Positions 42,400 to 52,655 of a DNA stretch of 64,000 bases are shown one piece after another. The position numbers and the translations under genes were made by a program. How positions within the stretch are numbered: the stretch's first letter is position 1; every line of letters starts with the position of its first letter. Origin of the DNA: Flavobacterium lipolyticum (GTDB lineage: Bacteria; Bacteroidota; Bacteroidia; Flavobacteriales; Flavobacteriaceae); NCBI RefSeq assembly GCF_020905335.1, contig NZ_JAJJMN010000001.1:930001-994000 (forward strand), read 5' to 3'. The notes under the pieces are model-generated. The model made no database searches. It was not told the DNA's origin and saw only the letters and a program-made list of their open reading frames with translations.

Positions 42400-44796
42400 T
42401 TATTCTACTACAAGTTTCTCGGTTGATTCGGCCCCTTCCTGATTGACTTTCAGAACATAAACTCCCTTTTGCAATCCCTCAACAGCTACCTCATCTTTTG
42501 TGGTTTGAACAGATAAAACCATTTTCCCTGACATATCAAATATTTCTACATTTTTCACAGCAGTTGATTTAGTTTGTATATAAAGCATTCCTTTTTGTAC
42601 AGGATTCGGATACACTACAAAACCTTCCATTTTATTATCAACTACTCCTAAACTACTTTTTTCGACTGTTACCGTATAGGTTTTTGCTGTACCATCCTGA
42701 GCTAAAACTTCTATTGTAATAACAGTAGTACCCGCTCCAGAGGCCAAATCTATTTTTTGCGAAGGATTTCCGCTGGCCACTGCTGTCCCATTGACTTTTA
42801 TGGTCGCATGGCTATCGGTCGTAACTGGTATTAGCGTTATACTGCTAGCTCCGTTAGGCACTTTAGTCGTATAAGCTGTAGTTTCCGGGGAGAAAACCGT
42901 AGTAAGTGCCCCGGCGCTTAGACTCACATTACTCAAAGTAGCAACATTACTCAGTGTGGTAACTGTTGCCGGATTACCGGTGCTGGTTGTGGTTAAATAG
43001 GATGGATAATTTCCATTATCTAGAAACTCCATAACCATGACCTGATAAGTTGTTCCGGGCGCCAAACCTTCGATTTGGAACCCAGAAATCACTGAATTAT
43101 AAATACCTAAATACCAGCCTGTTGTGCCGATCTGATCTCCCAAGCCAAAAATAGTGCTTCCACTGAAATAAAAATTATCCGGTACAGGTGTAGTGCCATC
43201 GCCTGTACCTGCACGTATTAAAAGCATCCTTTGTTTTCCATTTCCATTGATACAATGTACAGTAGTAGTAGTTGCTGTGGTCTTGGTAAAAGTAAGATTA
43301 GTGGCCTGAATCGTTGGCGGTGCTAAAAGCCTGAGTACTTTTATGGTGTAGGTTTTTACAGTACCATCCTGAGCCGTGACTTCGATCGCAATACGATTCG
43401 CCTTAGCTTCCACATTATTTACTTCCAGATTATCAATCGTCTGAGAAGGATTTCCACTGCTCACCGCTACCCCATTTACTTTTATAGTCGCATGGGTATC
43501 AGTAGTGACCGGCGTAATCGTGATACTGCTAGCGGCATTAGATACTCTGGCCGTATAAGCTGTAGTTTCGGAGGAGAAAAATGGAGTAAGAACTCCGGTA
43601 CTCAGGCTTACATTACTCAATGTTGCGACATTACTCAGTGTAGTGACTGTTGCCGGATTAGCGGTGCTGGTTGTGGTTAAAAAGAAAGGATTACTTGGGG
43701 AACCGTTAAACTCCATCACCATTGCCTGATAGGTCTTTCCCGGACTCAAACCATTAATCGTTAACGCATTACCTTCACTAGTCTTAACAATGGCATACCA
43801 GCCTGTTGTACCAATCTGATCACCCTTACCAAAGGTTTGATCGTCTTTAAAATAAGTATTATCCGGTACAGGATTACTCGAAGTTGCACCTTCACACATA
43901 AATACCGTTCTTGCCGCCCCATTCCCATTGGTCCAGTTCAATGTAGTACTCGTCCCTGTCGTCTTGGTAAAAGTAAGATTAGTGGCCTGAATCGTTGGCG
44001 GTGCTAAAAGCCTGAGTACTTTTATGGTGTAGGTTTTTACCGTACCGTCCTGAGCCGTAACTTCAATCGCAATACGATTCGCCTTAGCATCCACATTATT
44101 TACTTCCAGATTACCAATCACTTGTGAAGGATTTCCACTGGTCACCGCTACCCCATTTACTTTTACCGTCGCCTGGGTATCGGTCGTAACTGGTGTTAGC
44201 ATTATACTACTAACGGCATTAGGTACATTGGCTATATAATCTGTCGTTCCCGAAGAAAAAACGGTAGTAAGGGCTCCGGCGCTCAGGCTTACATTACTCA
44301 AAGTAGCGATAGTACTCAGCGAGGTAGTCACTGCCGCAAAATTACCTGTACTTATTGTTTTTAAGTAATATGTATAAGGATTAACAAAATTATTAGTAAA
44401 CACACCTACCTGATAAGTAGTTCCGGGAGTTAAACCAGTCACCTGCACCGTCTCCTTTCCAGTATCAGCCACACAAATACAATACCAGCCTGATGGATCA
44501 ATTTGATATCTCTGCTGACCAAAAACAGTATTAGCGGAGTAAGAAGAATTATTTTCTAGTATGGCACCGGGGCCGGGATTTGTTCCTTTACGCATAAATA
44601 CTGAACTATATTTTCCATTCCCTTTTTTCCAACTAATAGTCGTTGTTGTTGCTGTGGTATTCGTAAAAACAAGATTGGAACATTGTACTGTTGGCGGAGT
44701 CTCCTGCGCCAACATCGTCTGAAAAACCGACAAAAAAATGATCCTATAAACCAAGAAAATCTTTTCCGAAAAAAAGAAAGTAAAAGTACGAGTCAT
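42400..44796 (-). CDS. T9SS surface protein with three Fn3-like/cadherin-like repeat pairs (paralogue 2)
   Basis: The 798-residue paralogue of the 1246-residue protein has a signal peptide (MTRTFTFFFSEKIFLVYRII, ending LAQ), three Fn3-like and three cadherin-like modules, and a C-terminal sorting domain almost identical to paralogue 1 (VVYPNPVQKGMLYI to EKLVVE). The third Fn3 module (CINGNGKQRMLLIRAGTGDG) is closer to modules of paralogue 3 than to paralogue 1, suggesting module exchange. Probable adhesin; export by T9SS is inferred from the sorting domain. Confidence 0.87.
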   Translation of the reverse strand: MTRTFTFFFSEKIFLVYRIIFLSVFQTMLAQETPPTVQCSNLVFTNTTATTTTISWKKGNGKYSSVFMRKGTNPGPGAILENNSSYSANTVFGQQRYQIDPSGWYCICVADTGKETVQVTGLTPGTTYQVGVFTNNFVNPYTYYLKTISTGNFAAVTTSLSTIATLSNVSLSAGALTTVFSSGTTDYIANVPNAVSSIMLTPVTTDTQATVKVNGVAVTSGNPSQVIGNLEVNNVDAKANRIAIEVTAQDGTVKTYTIKVLRLLAPPTIQATNLTFTKTTGTSTTLNWTNGNGAARTVFMCEGATSSNPVPDNTYFKDDQTFGKGDQIGTTGWYAIVKTSEGNALTINGLSPGKTYQAMVMEFNGSPSNPFFLTTTSTANPATVTTLSNVATLSNVSLSTGVLTPFFSSETTAYTARVSNAASSITITPVTTDTHATIKVNGVAVSSGNPSQTIDNLEVNNVEAKANRIAIEVTAQDGTVKTYTIKVLRLLAPPTIQATNLTFTKTTATTTTVHCINGNGKQRMLLIRAGTGDGTTPVPDNFYFSGSTIFGLGDQIGTTGWYLGIYNSVISGFQIEGLAPGTTYQVMVMEFLDNGNYPSYLTTTSTGNPATVTTLSNVATLSNVSLSAGALTTVFSPETTAYTTKVPNGASSITLIPVTTDSHATIKVNGTAVASGNPSQKIDLASGAGTTVITIEVLAQDGTAKTYTVTVEKSSLGVVDNKMEGFVVYPNPVQKGMLYIQTKSTAVKNVEIFDMSGKMVLSVQTTKDEVAVEGLQKGVYVLKVNQEGAESTEKLVVE

Positions 44797-45190
44797 ATCA
44801 AAATGTTTTTTTAGCTATTAATTATAAGATAATTCCTAATTATACCCATTGGTAAAATAACACAAAAAAAAACGTACCTCTTTTTCAAAAGTAATAACCG
44901 TAACAATATTATCAACAACTGGCATGGTATTTTAAATAATCGCAAAAACACACTTAAAAAATCAATGTTTTGAAATAAAAGTCGATCCAAACCTATTATT
45001 GTGACCCCAATTAAAATCTGTCTCACCGTATTTTCGAATTACACGTAAATAGGGAATTCGATACGTAAGCCCGAGGCTAAAACCACACGCTATAATTTAA
45101 AGAGAGAATTTTAGTAATTTACCTCCAAAATTATTCCATGATACAGACAACACACTGAATACCAATTAGAAACAAGAATACAAACTATTT
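44797..45190. other. duplicated upstream region of paralogue 2
   Basis: Near copy of 41869-42170 (see there), followed by unique AT-rich sequence up to the terminator at 45191. No gene is supported. Confidence 0.55.
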
Positions 45191-45227
45191 AAAAAAAGCA
45201 AAGTTTAAACTAAACTTTGCTTTTTTT
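45191..45227. terminator. terminator of the HTH-pentapeptide gene
   Basis: AAAAAAAGCAAAGTTTA and TAAACTTTGCTTTTTTT are perfect 17-bp arms around AAC. The hairpin ends 10 bases from the leftward gene's stop. Confidence 0.85.
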
Positions 45228-45237
45228 AACTTTTAAA

Positions 45238-46179
45238 CTAGATCGTTGTTACCTTCGACAAATCGACACCAACACCTTTAAGGGCTGCATAAGTTAACTT
45301 GTCCATTACCGCTCCGTCAAAACAGATGGTCTGAAGTGTCTTATAATATCGGTTTGTCAGTGCAAATGCCGGACGGAACGAAACATTTCTAAAAACGGCT
45401 CCTTTAAACGAAACGTTATTCAATGCCGCATTAGAGAAGTTCACATCCATAAAAATATGTCCGTCAAGACAAAGCCCCGACAAATCTGAATATTTAAAGT
45501 CAACCCCATTAAAAATACAGTCTACAAATACTGTTTTTCGAAGATCAGCTCTGACTAACTTTACATCAACCAATTCTGCATCCATAAACTTTACTCCGCC
45601 TAATTCTGAAGCACTGAATTCAGTACGCACAAGTGTGGCTTTAATGAAACTGGCATTGGAAAGATCAAGTGCAGAAAAAGTACAATCTGTCAAGTTCGCT
45701 CTGGTAAAATTAGCTTCACGCACATCACTGCCTTTAAACAAACTGCCTGTCAGGTCTGCATTTGAAAAGTCGCTGTCACGCAAATCGCTTCCAACAAATT
45801 TCCTATTGGCCAGACGAACTCCCGCTAAATCTGTTTTTGCAAGAGCACTGCCACTAAAATTGATCAATAATGGCCGCTCCGGTCTGTCAGAAGTATCCAC
45901 TTCTTTAGATTCTTTTTGTTCCTGCTCCTTAGTAGCATTTATTACTTTGGAAGTTGACGCATTTTCTAACGTTTGAAGATTTTCTGAAAAATAATTAAGG
46001 TCAACGTTTAAAATTTCTGCAAGTCGGTCTAAAGTAGCAATATCCGGAAAGGATTCTCCTCGTTCCCATTTCCCCACTGCCTGCGGACTGATAAATAAAA
46101 GTTGAGCAAGTTGCGCCTGAGACATGTTTTGCTCTTTTCGTACTTTGGCAATCTTGTTGCCGATTTTGTTAGCTTTCAT
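45238..46179 (-). CDS. XRE helix-turn-helix protein fused to pentapeptide repeats
   Basis: The 313-residue protein has an N-terminal Xre-type HTH (about 8-62; MSQAQLAQLLFISPQAVGKW, ERGESFPDIATL). After a polar linker (about 65-105) come roughly 30 pentapeptide repeats (about 108-285) of the A(D/N)Lxx type, such as FVGSDLRDSDFSNADLTGSL. The repeats form a rod-like beta-helix that in some proteins mimics DNA or binds gyrase. The fusion suggests a regulator whose repeat rod mediates contacts. It sits alone among the three surface-protein genes and is read in the same direction. Confidence 0.85.
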   Translation of the reverse strand: MKANKIGNKIAKVRKEQNMSQAQLAQLLFISPQAVGKWERGESFPDIATLDRLAEILNVDLNYFSENLQTLENASTSKVINATKEQEQKESKEVDTSDRPERPLLINFSGSALAKTDLAGVRLANRKFVGSDLRDSDFSNADLTGSLFKGSDVREANFTRANLTDCTFSALDLSNASFIKATLVRTEFSASELGGVKFMDAELVDVKLVRADLRKTVFVDCIFNGVDFKYSDLSGLCLDGHIFMDVNFSNAALNNVSFKGAVFRNVSFRPAFALTNRYYKTLQTICFDGAVMDKLTYAALKGVGVDLSKVTTI

Positions 46180-46202
46180 AAATACTATCTTTTGTGATAC
46201 CG

Positions 46203-46210
46203 CAAAATTA
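46203..46210 (-). promoter_or_regulatory. -7 box of the HTH-pentapeptide gene
   Basis: The minus strand reads TAATTTTG (TAnnTTTG), 23 bases upstream of the ATG. Confidence 0.5.
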
Positions 46211-46590
46211 GTTTGACCTATTCTCTAAAACCTTAAAAACAACCCTCCCTATAGTTGTAATCACGCTACTTATAGTTGCATCTCGCAACTGAGGGTAGCC
46301 ACTAACAAATTTAAAGACTATACCCGCCAAACAAACTGTAATCGTAGAAAAAAATAAGCAGCAATTAAAGATTTTTTTGTCCAAATAAAATAGTACAAGA
46401 CCGTTTGAAGATTTTCCACAATAAACCAAAACGAGCAAAAAACAAAAAAGTCTTTTCAGAGGACTGAAAAGACTTTTTTCCGGATTCTAAACCAATTCAT
46501 TTTAGCTCCTGAAAATATACGACCCGATACAGAATTCAGAATTCTATACCCGTTTTCCTTACGAAACAGAACGCAAAAAACAACCCAATC
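46211..46590. other. intergenic region between the HTH-pentapeptide gene and paralogue 3
   Basis: Contains the terminator at 46444-46479. The rest is AT-rich without a supported gene. Confidence 0.45.
46444..46479. terminator. terminator hairpin
   Basis: AAAAAAGTCTTTTCAG and CTGAAAAGACTTTTTT pair perfectly over 16 bp around AGGA. It lies downstream of the leftward paralogue 3, about 110 bases past its stop. Confidence 0.8.
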
Positions 46591-48981
46591 TTATTCTACA
46601 ATTAATTTCTCTGTTGCTTCAGCTCCATCCTGATTGACTTTCATTATGTAAACTCCTTTTTGTAAGTCCCCAATATTTACTTCTCTGCCAGCTGTCTGAA
46701 CAGATAAAACCATTTTTCCAGACATATCAAATATTTTTACATTTTTCACAGCAGTTGATTTAGTTTCTACATATACCTTTCCTTTTTGTATAAGATTGGG
46801 ATACACTGCAAAACCTTCAATTTTATTATCAACTACTCCTAAACTACTTTTTTCGACTGTTACCGTATAGGTTTTTGCTGTACCATCCTGAGCTAAAACT
46901 TCTATTGTAATAACAATAGTACTCGCTCCAGAGGCCAAATCTATTTTTTGGGAAGGATCTTCGCTGGCCACTACTGTCCCATTGACTTTTATGGTCGCAT
47001 GGCTATCAGTCGTAACTGGTGTTAACGTTATACTGCTAGCTCCGTTAGGCACTTTAGCCGTATAAACTGTAGTTTCCGGGGAGAAAACGGTACTCAACGC
47101 CCCGGCACTCAGACTCACATTACTTAAAGTAGCGACATTACTCAGTGTAGTGACTGTTGCCCGATTACCAGTGCTGGTTGTGGTTAAATAGGATGGATAA
47201 CTACTACTCGTATTTAACTCCATAATCATGACCTGATAAGTTGTTCCGGGCATTAGACCCTTGACATCCAGACCAACATTGCCTGCCATATAATAAATGA
47301 GATACCAGCCTGTTGTACCGATCTGACCTCCCTGACCAAAAACAATGTTTTCCCTAAGAAATACATTATCCGGTACAGGTGTAGGGCCGTCATCTGTACC
47401 TAGACGCATAAATACAGCTCTCATCGCTCCGTTCCCTTTTGTAAAGTTCACTGTCGTTGCGGTTCCCGTTGTATTGGTAAAAGTAAGATTAGTGGCCTGA
47501 ATCGTTGGCGGCGCAGAAAGCCTGAGCACTTTTATGGTGTAGTTTTTTACCGTACCGTCCTGAGCCGTAACTTCGATCGCAATACGATTCGCCTTAGCAT
47601 CCACATTATTTACTTCCAGATTATCAATCGTCTGAGAAGGATTTCCACTGCTCACCGCTACCCCATTTACTTTTATAGTCGCATGGGTATCAGTAGTGAC
47701 CGGCGTAACCGTGATACTGCTAGCGGCATTAGATACTCTGGCCATATAATCTGTAGTTTCTGAAGAGAAAACCGGATCCAAAGCTCCTGAACTAATACCC
47801 AAATTGCTTAAAGTAGCGACATTACTCAGTGGTGTAGTGACTGTTGCCGGATTACCGGTGCTGGTTGTGGTTAAATAGGATGGATAATCCCCTCCATCAT
47901 CAATAAACTCCATAACCATGACCTGATAAGTTGTTCCAGGCGCCAAACCTTGGACTTCTAAATCAGAAAGCGCTGACCCATAGCGAATTAAACACCAACC
48001 TGTTGTACTGATCTGATCTCCCAAGCCAAAAATAGTGCTTCCTCTGAAATATAAATTATCCGGTACAGGTGTAGTTCCATCGCCTGTACCTGCACGCATT
48101 AAAAGCATCCTTTGATTTCCATTTCCATTGGTACAATCCACAGTAGTAGTGGTTGCTGTGGTCTTGGTAAAAGTAAGATTAGTGGCCTGAATCGTTGGCG
48201 GCGCAGAAAGCCTGAGCACTTTTATGGTGTAGGTTTTTACCGTACCGTCCTGAGCCGTAACTTCGATCGCAATACGATTTGCCTTAGCATCCACATTATT
48301 TACTTCCAGATTATCAATCGTCCGAGAAGGATTTCCACTGCTCACCGCTACCCCATTTACTTTTATAGTCGCATGGGTATCAGTAGTGACCGGTGTAACC
48401 GTGATACTGCTAACGGCATTAGATACACTGGCTGTATAAGCTGTAGTTTTAGAGGAAAAAACTGGAGTAAGTGCTCCGGAACTCAGGCTTACATTACTCA
48501 AAGTAGCGACATTGTTTAGTGTCGTCAATGTTGCAGAATTACCGGAGTTGACTGTTCTTAAATAATATATATTACTACCAACTCCATAAAACTTACTAGC
48601 GAACACCTGTACCTGATAGGTAGTCCCTGGAGTTAAACCTGTCACCTCCGCATTAGTCATCCTAGTATCAGCAACACAATACCAGCCCGACGTACCAATT
48701 TGATCTCCTGAACCAAAAGCAGTATTAGCGTTATAATTAACATAATCTACCGGAATAGCATTGGAGCTGGTGCCTGTTCCTTTGCGGACAAATACGGTAC
48801 TAAAACCTACATCTCCAGGTTGCCAACTAATAGTCGATTTTGTTGCTGTAGTATTTGTAAAAGCAAGATTGGAACATTGTACTGTAGGCTGCGCCAACAT
48901 CGTCTGAAAAACCGACAAAAAAGTGATCATATAACCCCAAAAAGGCTTTTTCGGAAAAAAGAAAATAAAAGTACGAGTCAT
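46591..48981 (-). CDS. T9SS surface protein with three Fn3-like/cadherin-like repeat pairs (paralogue 3)
   Basis: The 796-residue protein has the same architecture as paralogue 2: signal peptide (MTRTFIFFFPKKPFWGYMIT, ending LAQ), three Fn3-like modules (PTVQCSNLAF, then PPTIQATNLTF twice), three cadherin-like modules, and a T9SS sorting domain (AVYPNLIQKGKVYV to EKLIVE). The usual YPNP of the sorting domain is YPNL here. The C-terminal domain is more diverged than in the other two copies, so this is probably the older paralogue. Confidence 0.87.
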   Translation of the reverse strand: MTRTFIFFFPKKPFWGYMITFLSVFQTMLAQPTVQCSNLAFTNTTATKSTISWQPGDVGFSTVFVRKGTGTSSNAIPVDYVNYNANTAFGSGDQIGTSGWYCVADTRMTNAEVTGLTPGTTYQVQVFASKFYGVGSNIYYLRTVNSGNSATLTTLNNVATLSNVSLSSGALTPVFSSKTTAYTASVSNAVSSITVTPVTTDTHATIKVNGVAVSSGNPSRTIDNLEVNNVDAKANRIAIEVTAQDGTVKTYTIKVLRLSAPPTIQATNLTFTKTTATTTTVDCTNGNGNQRMLLMRAGTGDGTTPVPDNLYFRGSTIFGLGDQISTTGWCLIRYGSALSDLEVQGLAPGTTYQVMVMEFIDDGGDYPSYLTTTSTGNPATVTTPLSNVATLSNLGISSGALDPVFSSETTDYMARVSNAASSITVTPVTTDTHATIKVNGVAVSSGNPSQTIDNLEVNNVDAKANRIAIEVTAQDGTVKNYTIKVLRLSAPPTIQATNLTFTNTTGTATTVNFTKGNGAMRAVFMRLGTDDGPTPVPDNVFLRENIVFGQGGQIGTTGWYLIYYMAGNVGLDVKGLMPGTTYQVMIMELNTSSSYPSYLTTTSTGNRATVTTLSNVATLSNVSLSAGALSTVFSPETTVYTAKVPNGASSITLTPVTTDSHATIKVNGTVVASEDPSQKIDLASGASTIVITIEVLAQDGTAKTYTVTVEKSSLGVVDNKIEGFAVYPNLIQKGKVYVETKSTAVKNVKIFDMSGKMVLSVQTAGREVNIGDLQKGVYIMKVNQDGAEATEKLIVE

Positions 48982-49286
48982 AACAAAATGTTTTTTTTAA
49001 GTTTTTAAACTAAATCGAAATTTCTTGCAGTGCCATTTTTTAGTACTTTTAGCACTTTTGACGATGCAATTATTTATTTAACAGTTAAATCGCTACAAAG
49101 ACAAAGGAACCAGTAAAAAAACAAAGAAGAGTTTGCAATTCAATAAACACAACTACAGATGTAATAATTGGTCGATTCATGTAATACACGGGAAAGTGAG
49201 CAACAAAAAAGGTTTGGAGCACTGGTTATCTTGAGATGCTTATTTGCAAAAAAAAAAGAAAATGAAAAGTAAATCAAAAGGCTTTT
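48982..49286. other. upstream region of paralogue 3
   Basis: AT-rich DNA with AGTGC (49031-49035) and GCACT (49051-49055) as a short inverted repeat. No gene and no exact TAnnTTTG box for the leftward gene were found. Confidence 0.4.
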
Positions 49287-49852
49287 GTCGGGGTGACCCG
49301 ATTCGAACCTGCGGACTTCCCGATTCCGATCGGGACGCCATAACTCTTTAACTAATATGATTTTGGTTCAGCTATATGATTCAATTCAGCTATATGATTT
49401 CAGTTTAAACCAAAAAAAAAGTCTTTCCAAAAAATGAAAAGACTTTTGTCGGGGTGGCCCGATTCGAACCTGCGGCCTTCCCGATTCCGATCGGGACGCG
49501 ATAACAGTTCAGCTATATGATTTCAGTTTAAACCAAAAAAAAAAGTCTTTCCAAAAATGAAAAGACTTTTGTCGGGGTGGCCCGATTCGAACCTGCGGCC
49601 TTCCCGATTCCGATCGGGACGCCATAACTCTTTAACTAATATGATTTTGGTTCAGCTATATGATTCAATTCAGCTATATGATTTCAGTTTAAACCCAAAA
49701 AAAAGTCTTTCCAAAAATGAAAAGACTTTTGTCGGGGTGGCCCGATTCGAACCTGCGGCCTTCCCGATTCCGATCGGGACGCGATAACAGTTCAGCTATA
49801 TGATTTCAGTTTAAACCAAAAAAAAAGTCTTTCCAAAAATGAAAAGACTTTT
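49287..49852 (-). repeat. array of four degenerate tRNA-Pro copies (A-B-A-B)
   Basis: Four units begin at 49287, 49448, 49571 and 49731 (spacing 161, 123, 160, then 122 to the true tRNA at 49853). Each keeps the tRNA-Pro acceptor end, T-loop and the downstream terminator (AAAGTCTTT/AAAGACTTT). The anticodon arm is replaced by the palindrome TCCCGATTCCGATCGGGA, one T-stem strand is altered, and the 5' acceptor half is replaced by TCAGCTATATGATT-type sequence. A units carry an extra 40 bases. They cannot fold as normal tRNAs. Confidence 0.8.
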
Positions 49853-49853
49853 G

Positions 49854-49928
49854 TCGGGGTGGCAGGATTCGAACCTGCGGCCTCCTGCTCCCAAAGCAGG
49901 CGCGATAACCGGGCTACGCTACACCCCG
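49854..49928 (-). tRNA. tRNA-Pro (anticodon TGG)
   Basis: On the minus strand the acceptor stem CGGGGTG/CACCCCG, a D arm, the anticodon stem CCTGC-TTTGGGA-GCAGG with anticodon TGG, and the T arm GCAGG-TTCGAAT-CCTGC all pair. CCA is not encoded. The hairpin AAAGTCTTT/AAAGACTTT with a T run just downstream (49826-49850) is its terminator. Confidence 0.93.
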
Positions 49929-50129
49929 TAAGCGGGTGCAAAGATAGAACTATTTTTTACTTATCCAAAACAATTTCAAAAATTAAGAGCCTTTTTTATT
50001 TTCTAAATAAAACCAAGGCTTCAAAAGCTAAATACTTTTTATTGAATTAACACGAAAAAAGCTTAAAAGCCTTCATCATATGAAAATGTTATTATATTTA
50101 CAAAATCATAATATCAAACTCATTTCCAA

Positions 50130-52655
50130 ATGGAAGGTTTTCTTTTAGCCCTGTTGTTTTGCTTTTTATTTTATATTCTTAATACCATAAAAAGTCGTTT
50201 TGATCATCTTGAAGATGATATTCAAAAACTCAGTAAAAAAATTGATTTATTAAAAACAGTGGAAAAATCTACTGAAAATATTTCGGTTGCCCCCATTCCG
50301 GTTGTCAAAAAAGAAGATTTCAGGACAATCCCGGAACAATCGAATCAAAATATTCCTGAACCTGTTCAACCCGAAGTTGTCGAGGAAAAAATTTCTATTG
50401 CAACACCAACAGAAGAAATTAAGACTCCAGAACCTGAAAAACTGCATGCTCCGGCAGCATTACAACCTGCTCCGGTAGCTGAAAAAACAGTTCCAAAACA
50501 AATCGCTCCTGTAGCACCTGAAAAATCATTCTGGGAGAATTTTAAAGAAAAAAATCCGGATCTGGAAAAATTTATCGGAGAGAACTTAATTAACAAAATT
50601 GGAATCTTAATTCTTGTTTTAGGAATAAGCTATTTTGTAAAATATGCCATCGACAAAGACTGGATTAATGAACCCGCACGTGTTGGAATTGGCGTTTTAT
50701 GCGGAGCAATAGTTATGGGAATAGCGCATAAATTACGTAAAAACTATGCTGCATTCAGCTCTGTTATTGTTGCAGGCTCCATTGCCATTTTTTATTTCAC
50801 TATTGGAATTGCTTTTCACGATTATCACTTGTTCAATCAAACGGTTGCTTTTAGCATTATGGTAATCATTACTGCTTTTAGCGCCTTAATCTCCTTATCG
50901 TACGACAGAATCGAATTAGCGGTACTTTCTCTTATTGGAGGATTTGCCGTTCCGTTTATGGTCAGCACCGGTGCAGGAAACTACGTTGTTCTTTTTACCT
51001 ATATTGCGATTTTGAACATCGGAATTCTGGCTATCGCCTCTTATAAAAAATGGAATCTGGTTAATATTCTTTCTTACATCTTTACGGTTCTTTTGTTTGC
51101 AGCCTGGTTATCGAAGGATTTAAATTCTGACAAGCCGCATTACGCCGGAGGTTTTCTGTTTGGATTCCTCTTCTACTTTATCTTCATTTTAATGAATATC
51201 ATTAACAATATCCGATCAAAAGGCGAGTTTTCAAAAACTCAGCTTACTATCCTGGCAAGCAATACATTTTTGTTCTATGCAGCTGGAATGGCTATCTTAA
51301 CCTTTTATCATACTGAATTAAAAGGTCTATTCACCACTGCTTTAGCACTTCTAAACTTAATCTACGCCTGGTTTTTATACAAGAAATTCGAACTCGACCA
51401 AAAAGCGGCTTATCTGCTTATTGGACTAACCCTGACTTTTGTAACATTAGCGATTCCAATTCAATTTGAAGGAAATTATATCACGCTATTCTGGGCTACA
51501 GAAGCCGTTTTATTACTTTGGCTGGCACAAAAATCAAAAATTACAAGCTATCGATTCGGTGCTGTAATTGTTCATATCTTAATGCTTTTTAGTCTGATCA
51601 TGGATTGGAATCATTACTACAGTAGCGATCTGCCTCTAAGCATCGTCATAAACCCAATTTTTATAACTGGTATTTTCGCTGTAGCTTCTTTGTCTGCAAT
51701 TTGGTATTTGTTAAAAAATGAAACCGAAGATTCAACCCTCTTCAACATCACTTTCAATCCGGAAACGTACAGGAAATTTGTCGCTGCAGCAGCTGTTGGA
51801 ATAGGTTATTTCACTGGTTTATTTGAAGTTATTTATCAATCTAATCATTATATCGAAAACCTATACAGTTCGATTGCACTCCCCATTTTATATCACTTAC
51901 TGTTCTCTGCATTATACACTACATTTCTAATCGGGAGAAAAACAGCAGCAGGATATCAGGGCGCCTTGTTAATAGCTCTTTCAAATATTGTTTTATTTAC
52001 CTTCTGGTTTTCCAATTATCCATTTTTAGAACACAGGGATATTATTACTTTAGGTGTTGGAACATCAATTGCTTTTTATCTTCATTATATTTCGTTGCTA
52101 ATCACCGTTTACTTTGGTTATCAATTGTTTCAGATTTACAAAAAAACAAATTTCCCTTTTCTTCCTAGCCGATACCTCATCTGGGGTGCCGCCTTTTTCA
52201 TCCTTTATATTTGTAGCTCAGAAGTAATGCTTCACGGACTTGTGGTTATGAATTCGTCTGTTTCTCTTCACGACCTACAAACAAGTACTTACACAGGCTA
52301 CAAATCTAATTTACCTTATCTGCGTGAATTAGTAGCAGGAGACTCTATTCATCTGGCGAGTATTAAAATAATTAAAACCGGATTTCCTATTCTTTGGGGA
52401 GTTCTGGCTTTTGTGTTTTTAATTATCGGCATCAAAAAACAACAAAAATCTTTACGTATTATCGCTTTATCTTTGCTAGGATTAACCATTCTGAAATTAT
52501 TCTTATACGACATCAGCAACATTTCCGAAACCGGAAAAATCATATCGTTTATCCTCCTGGGAATATTAATTTTAATTATCTCCTTTGTATATCAAAAAAT
52601 CAAAGTCTTAGTTATTGACGAAGACAAACCAAAAAACAACAATGAAACTAACTAA
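50130..52655 (+). CDS. DUF2339 polytopic membrane protein
   Basis: The 841-residue protein has one N-terminal membrane helix, a coiled coil (about 22-48), a Pro/Glu/Lys-rich linker (about 60-130), and then over twenty predicted membrane helices (from ENLINKIGILILVLGISYFV, about 150, to the end). This is the DUF2339 architecture. The role is unknown; members are thought to act in the envelope. The next gene (DUF3999) overlaps its end by 14 bases, a pairing typical of this family. Confidence 0.9.
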   Translation: MEGFLLALLFCFLFYILNTIKSRFDHLEDDIQKLSKKIDLLKTVEKSTENISVAPIPVVKKEDFRTIPEQSNQNIPEPVQPEVVEEKISIATPTEEIKTPEPEKLHAPAALQPAPVAEKTVPKQIAPVAPEKSFWENFKEKNPDLEKFIGENLINKIGILILVLGISYFVKYAIDKDWINEPARVGIGVLCGAIVMGIAHKLRKNYAAFSSVIVAGSIAIFYFTIGIAFHDYHLFNQTVAFSIMVIITAFSALISLSYDRIELAVLSLIGGFAVPFMVSTGAGNYVVLFTYIAILNIGILAIASYKKWNLVNILSYIFTVLLFAAWLSKDLNSDKPHYAGGFLFGFLFYFIFILMNIINNIRSKGEFSKTQLTILASNTFLFYAAGMAILTFYHTELKGLFTTALALLNLIYAWFLYKKFELDQKAAYLLIGLTLTFVTLAIPIQFEGNYITLFWATEAVLLLWLAQKSKITSYRFGAVIVHILMLFSLIMDWNHYYSSDLPLSIVINPIFITGIFAVASLSAIWYLLKNETEDSTLFNITFNPETYRKFVAAAAVGIGYFTGLFEVIYQSNHYIENLYSSIALPILYHLLFSALYTTFLIGRKTAAGYQGALLIALSNIVLFTFWFSNYPFLEHRDIITLGVGTSIAFYLHYISLLITVYFGYQLFQIYKKTNFPFLPSRYLIWGAAFFILYICSSEVMLHGLVVMNSSVSLHDLQTSTYTGYKSNLPYLRELVAGDSIHLASIKIIKTGFPILWGVLAFVFLIIGIKKQQKSLRIIALSLLGLTILKLFLYDISNISETGKIISFILLGILILIISFVYQKIKVLVIDEDKPKNNNETN

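Noticed and set aside
49557-50050. Open frames reading GWPDSNLRPSRF and AGFEPAASCSQSRR
   Set aside because: They are the reverse complement of tRNA-Pro and its degenerate copies, a well-known source of false genes.
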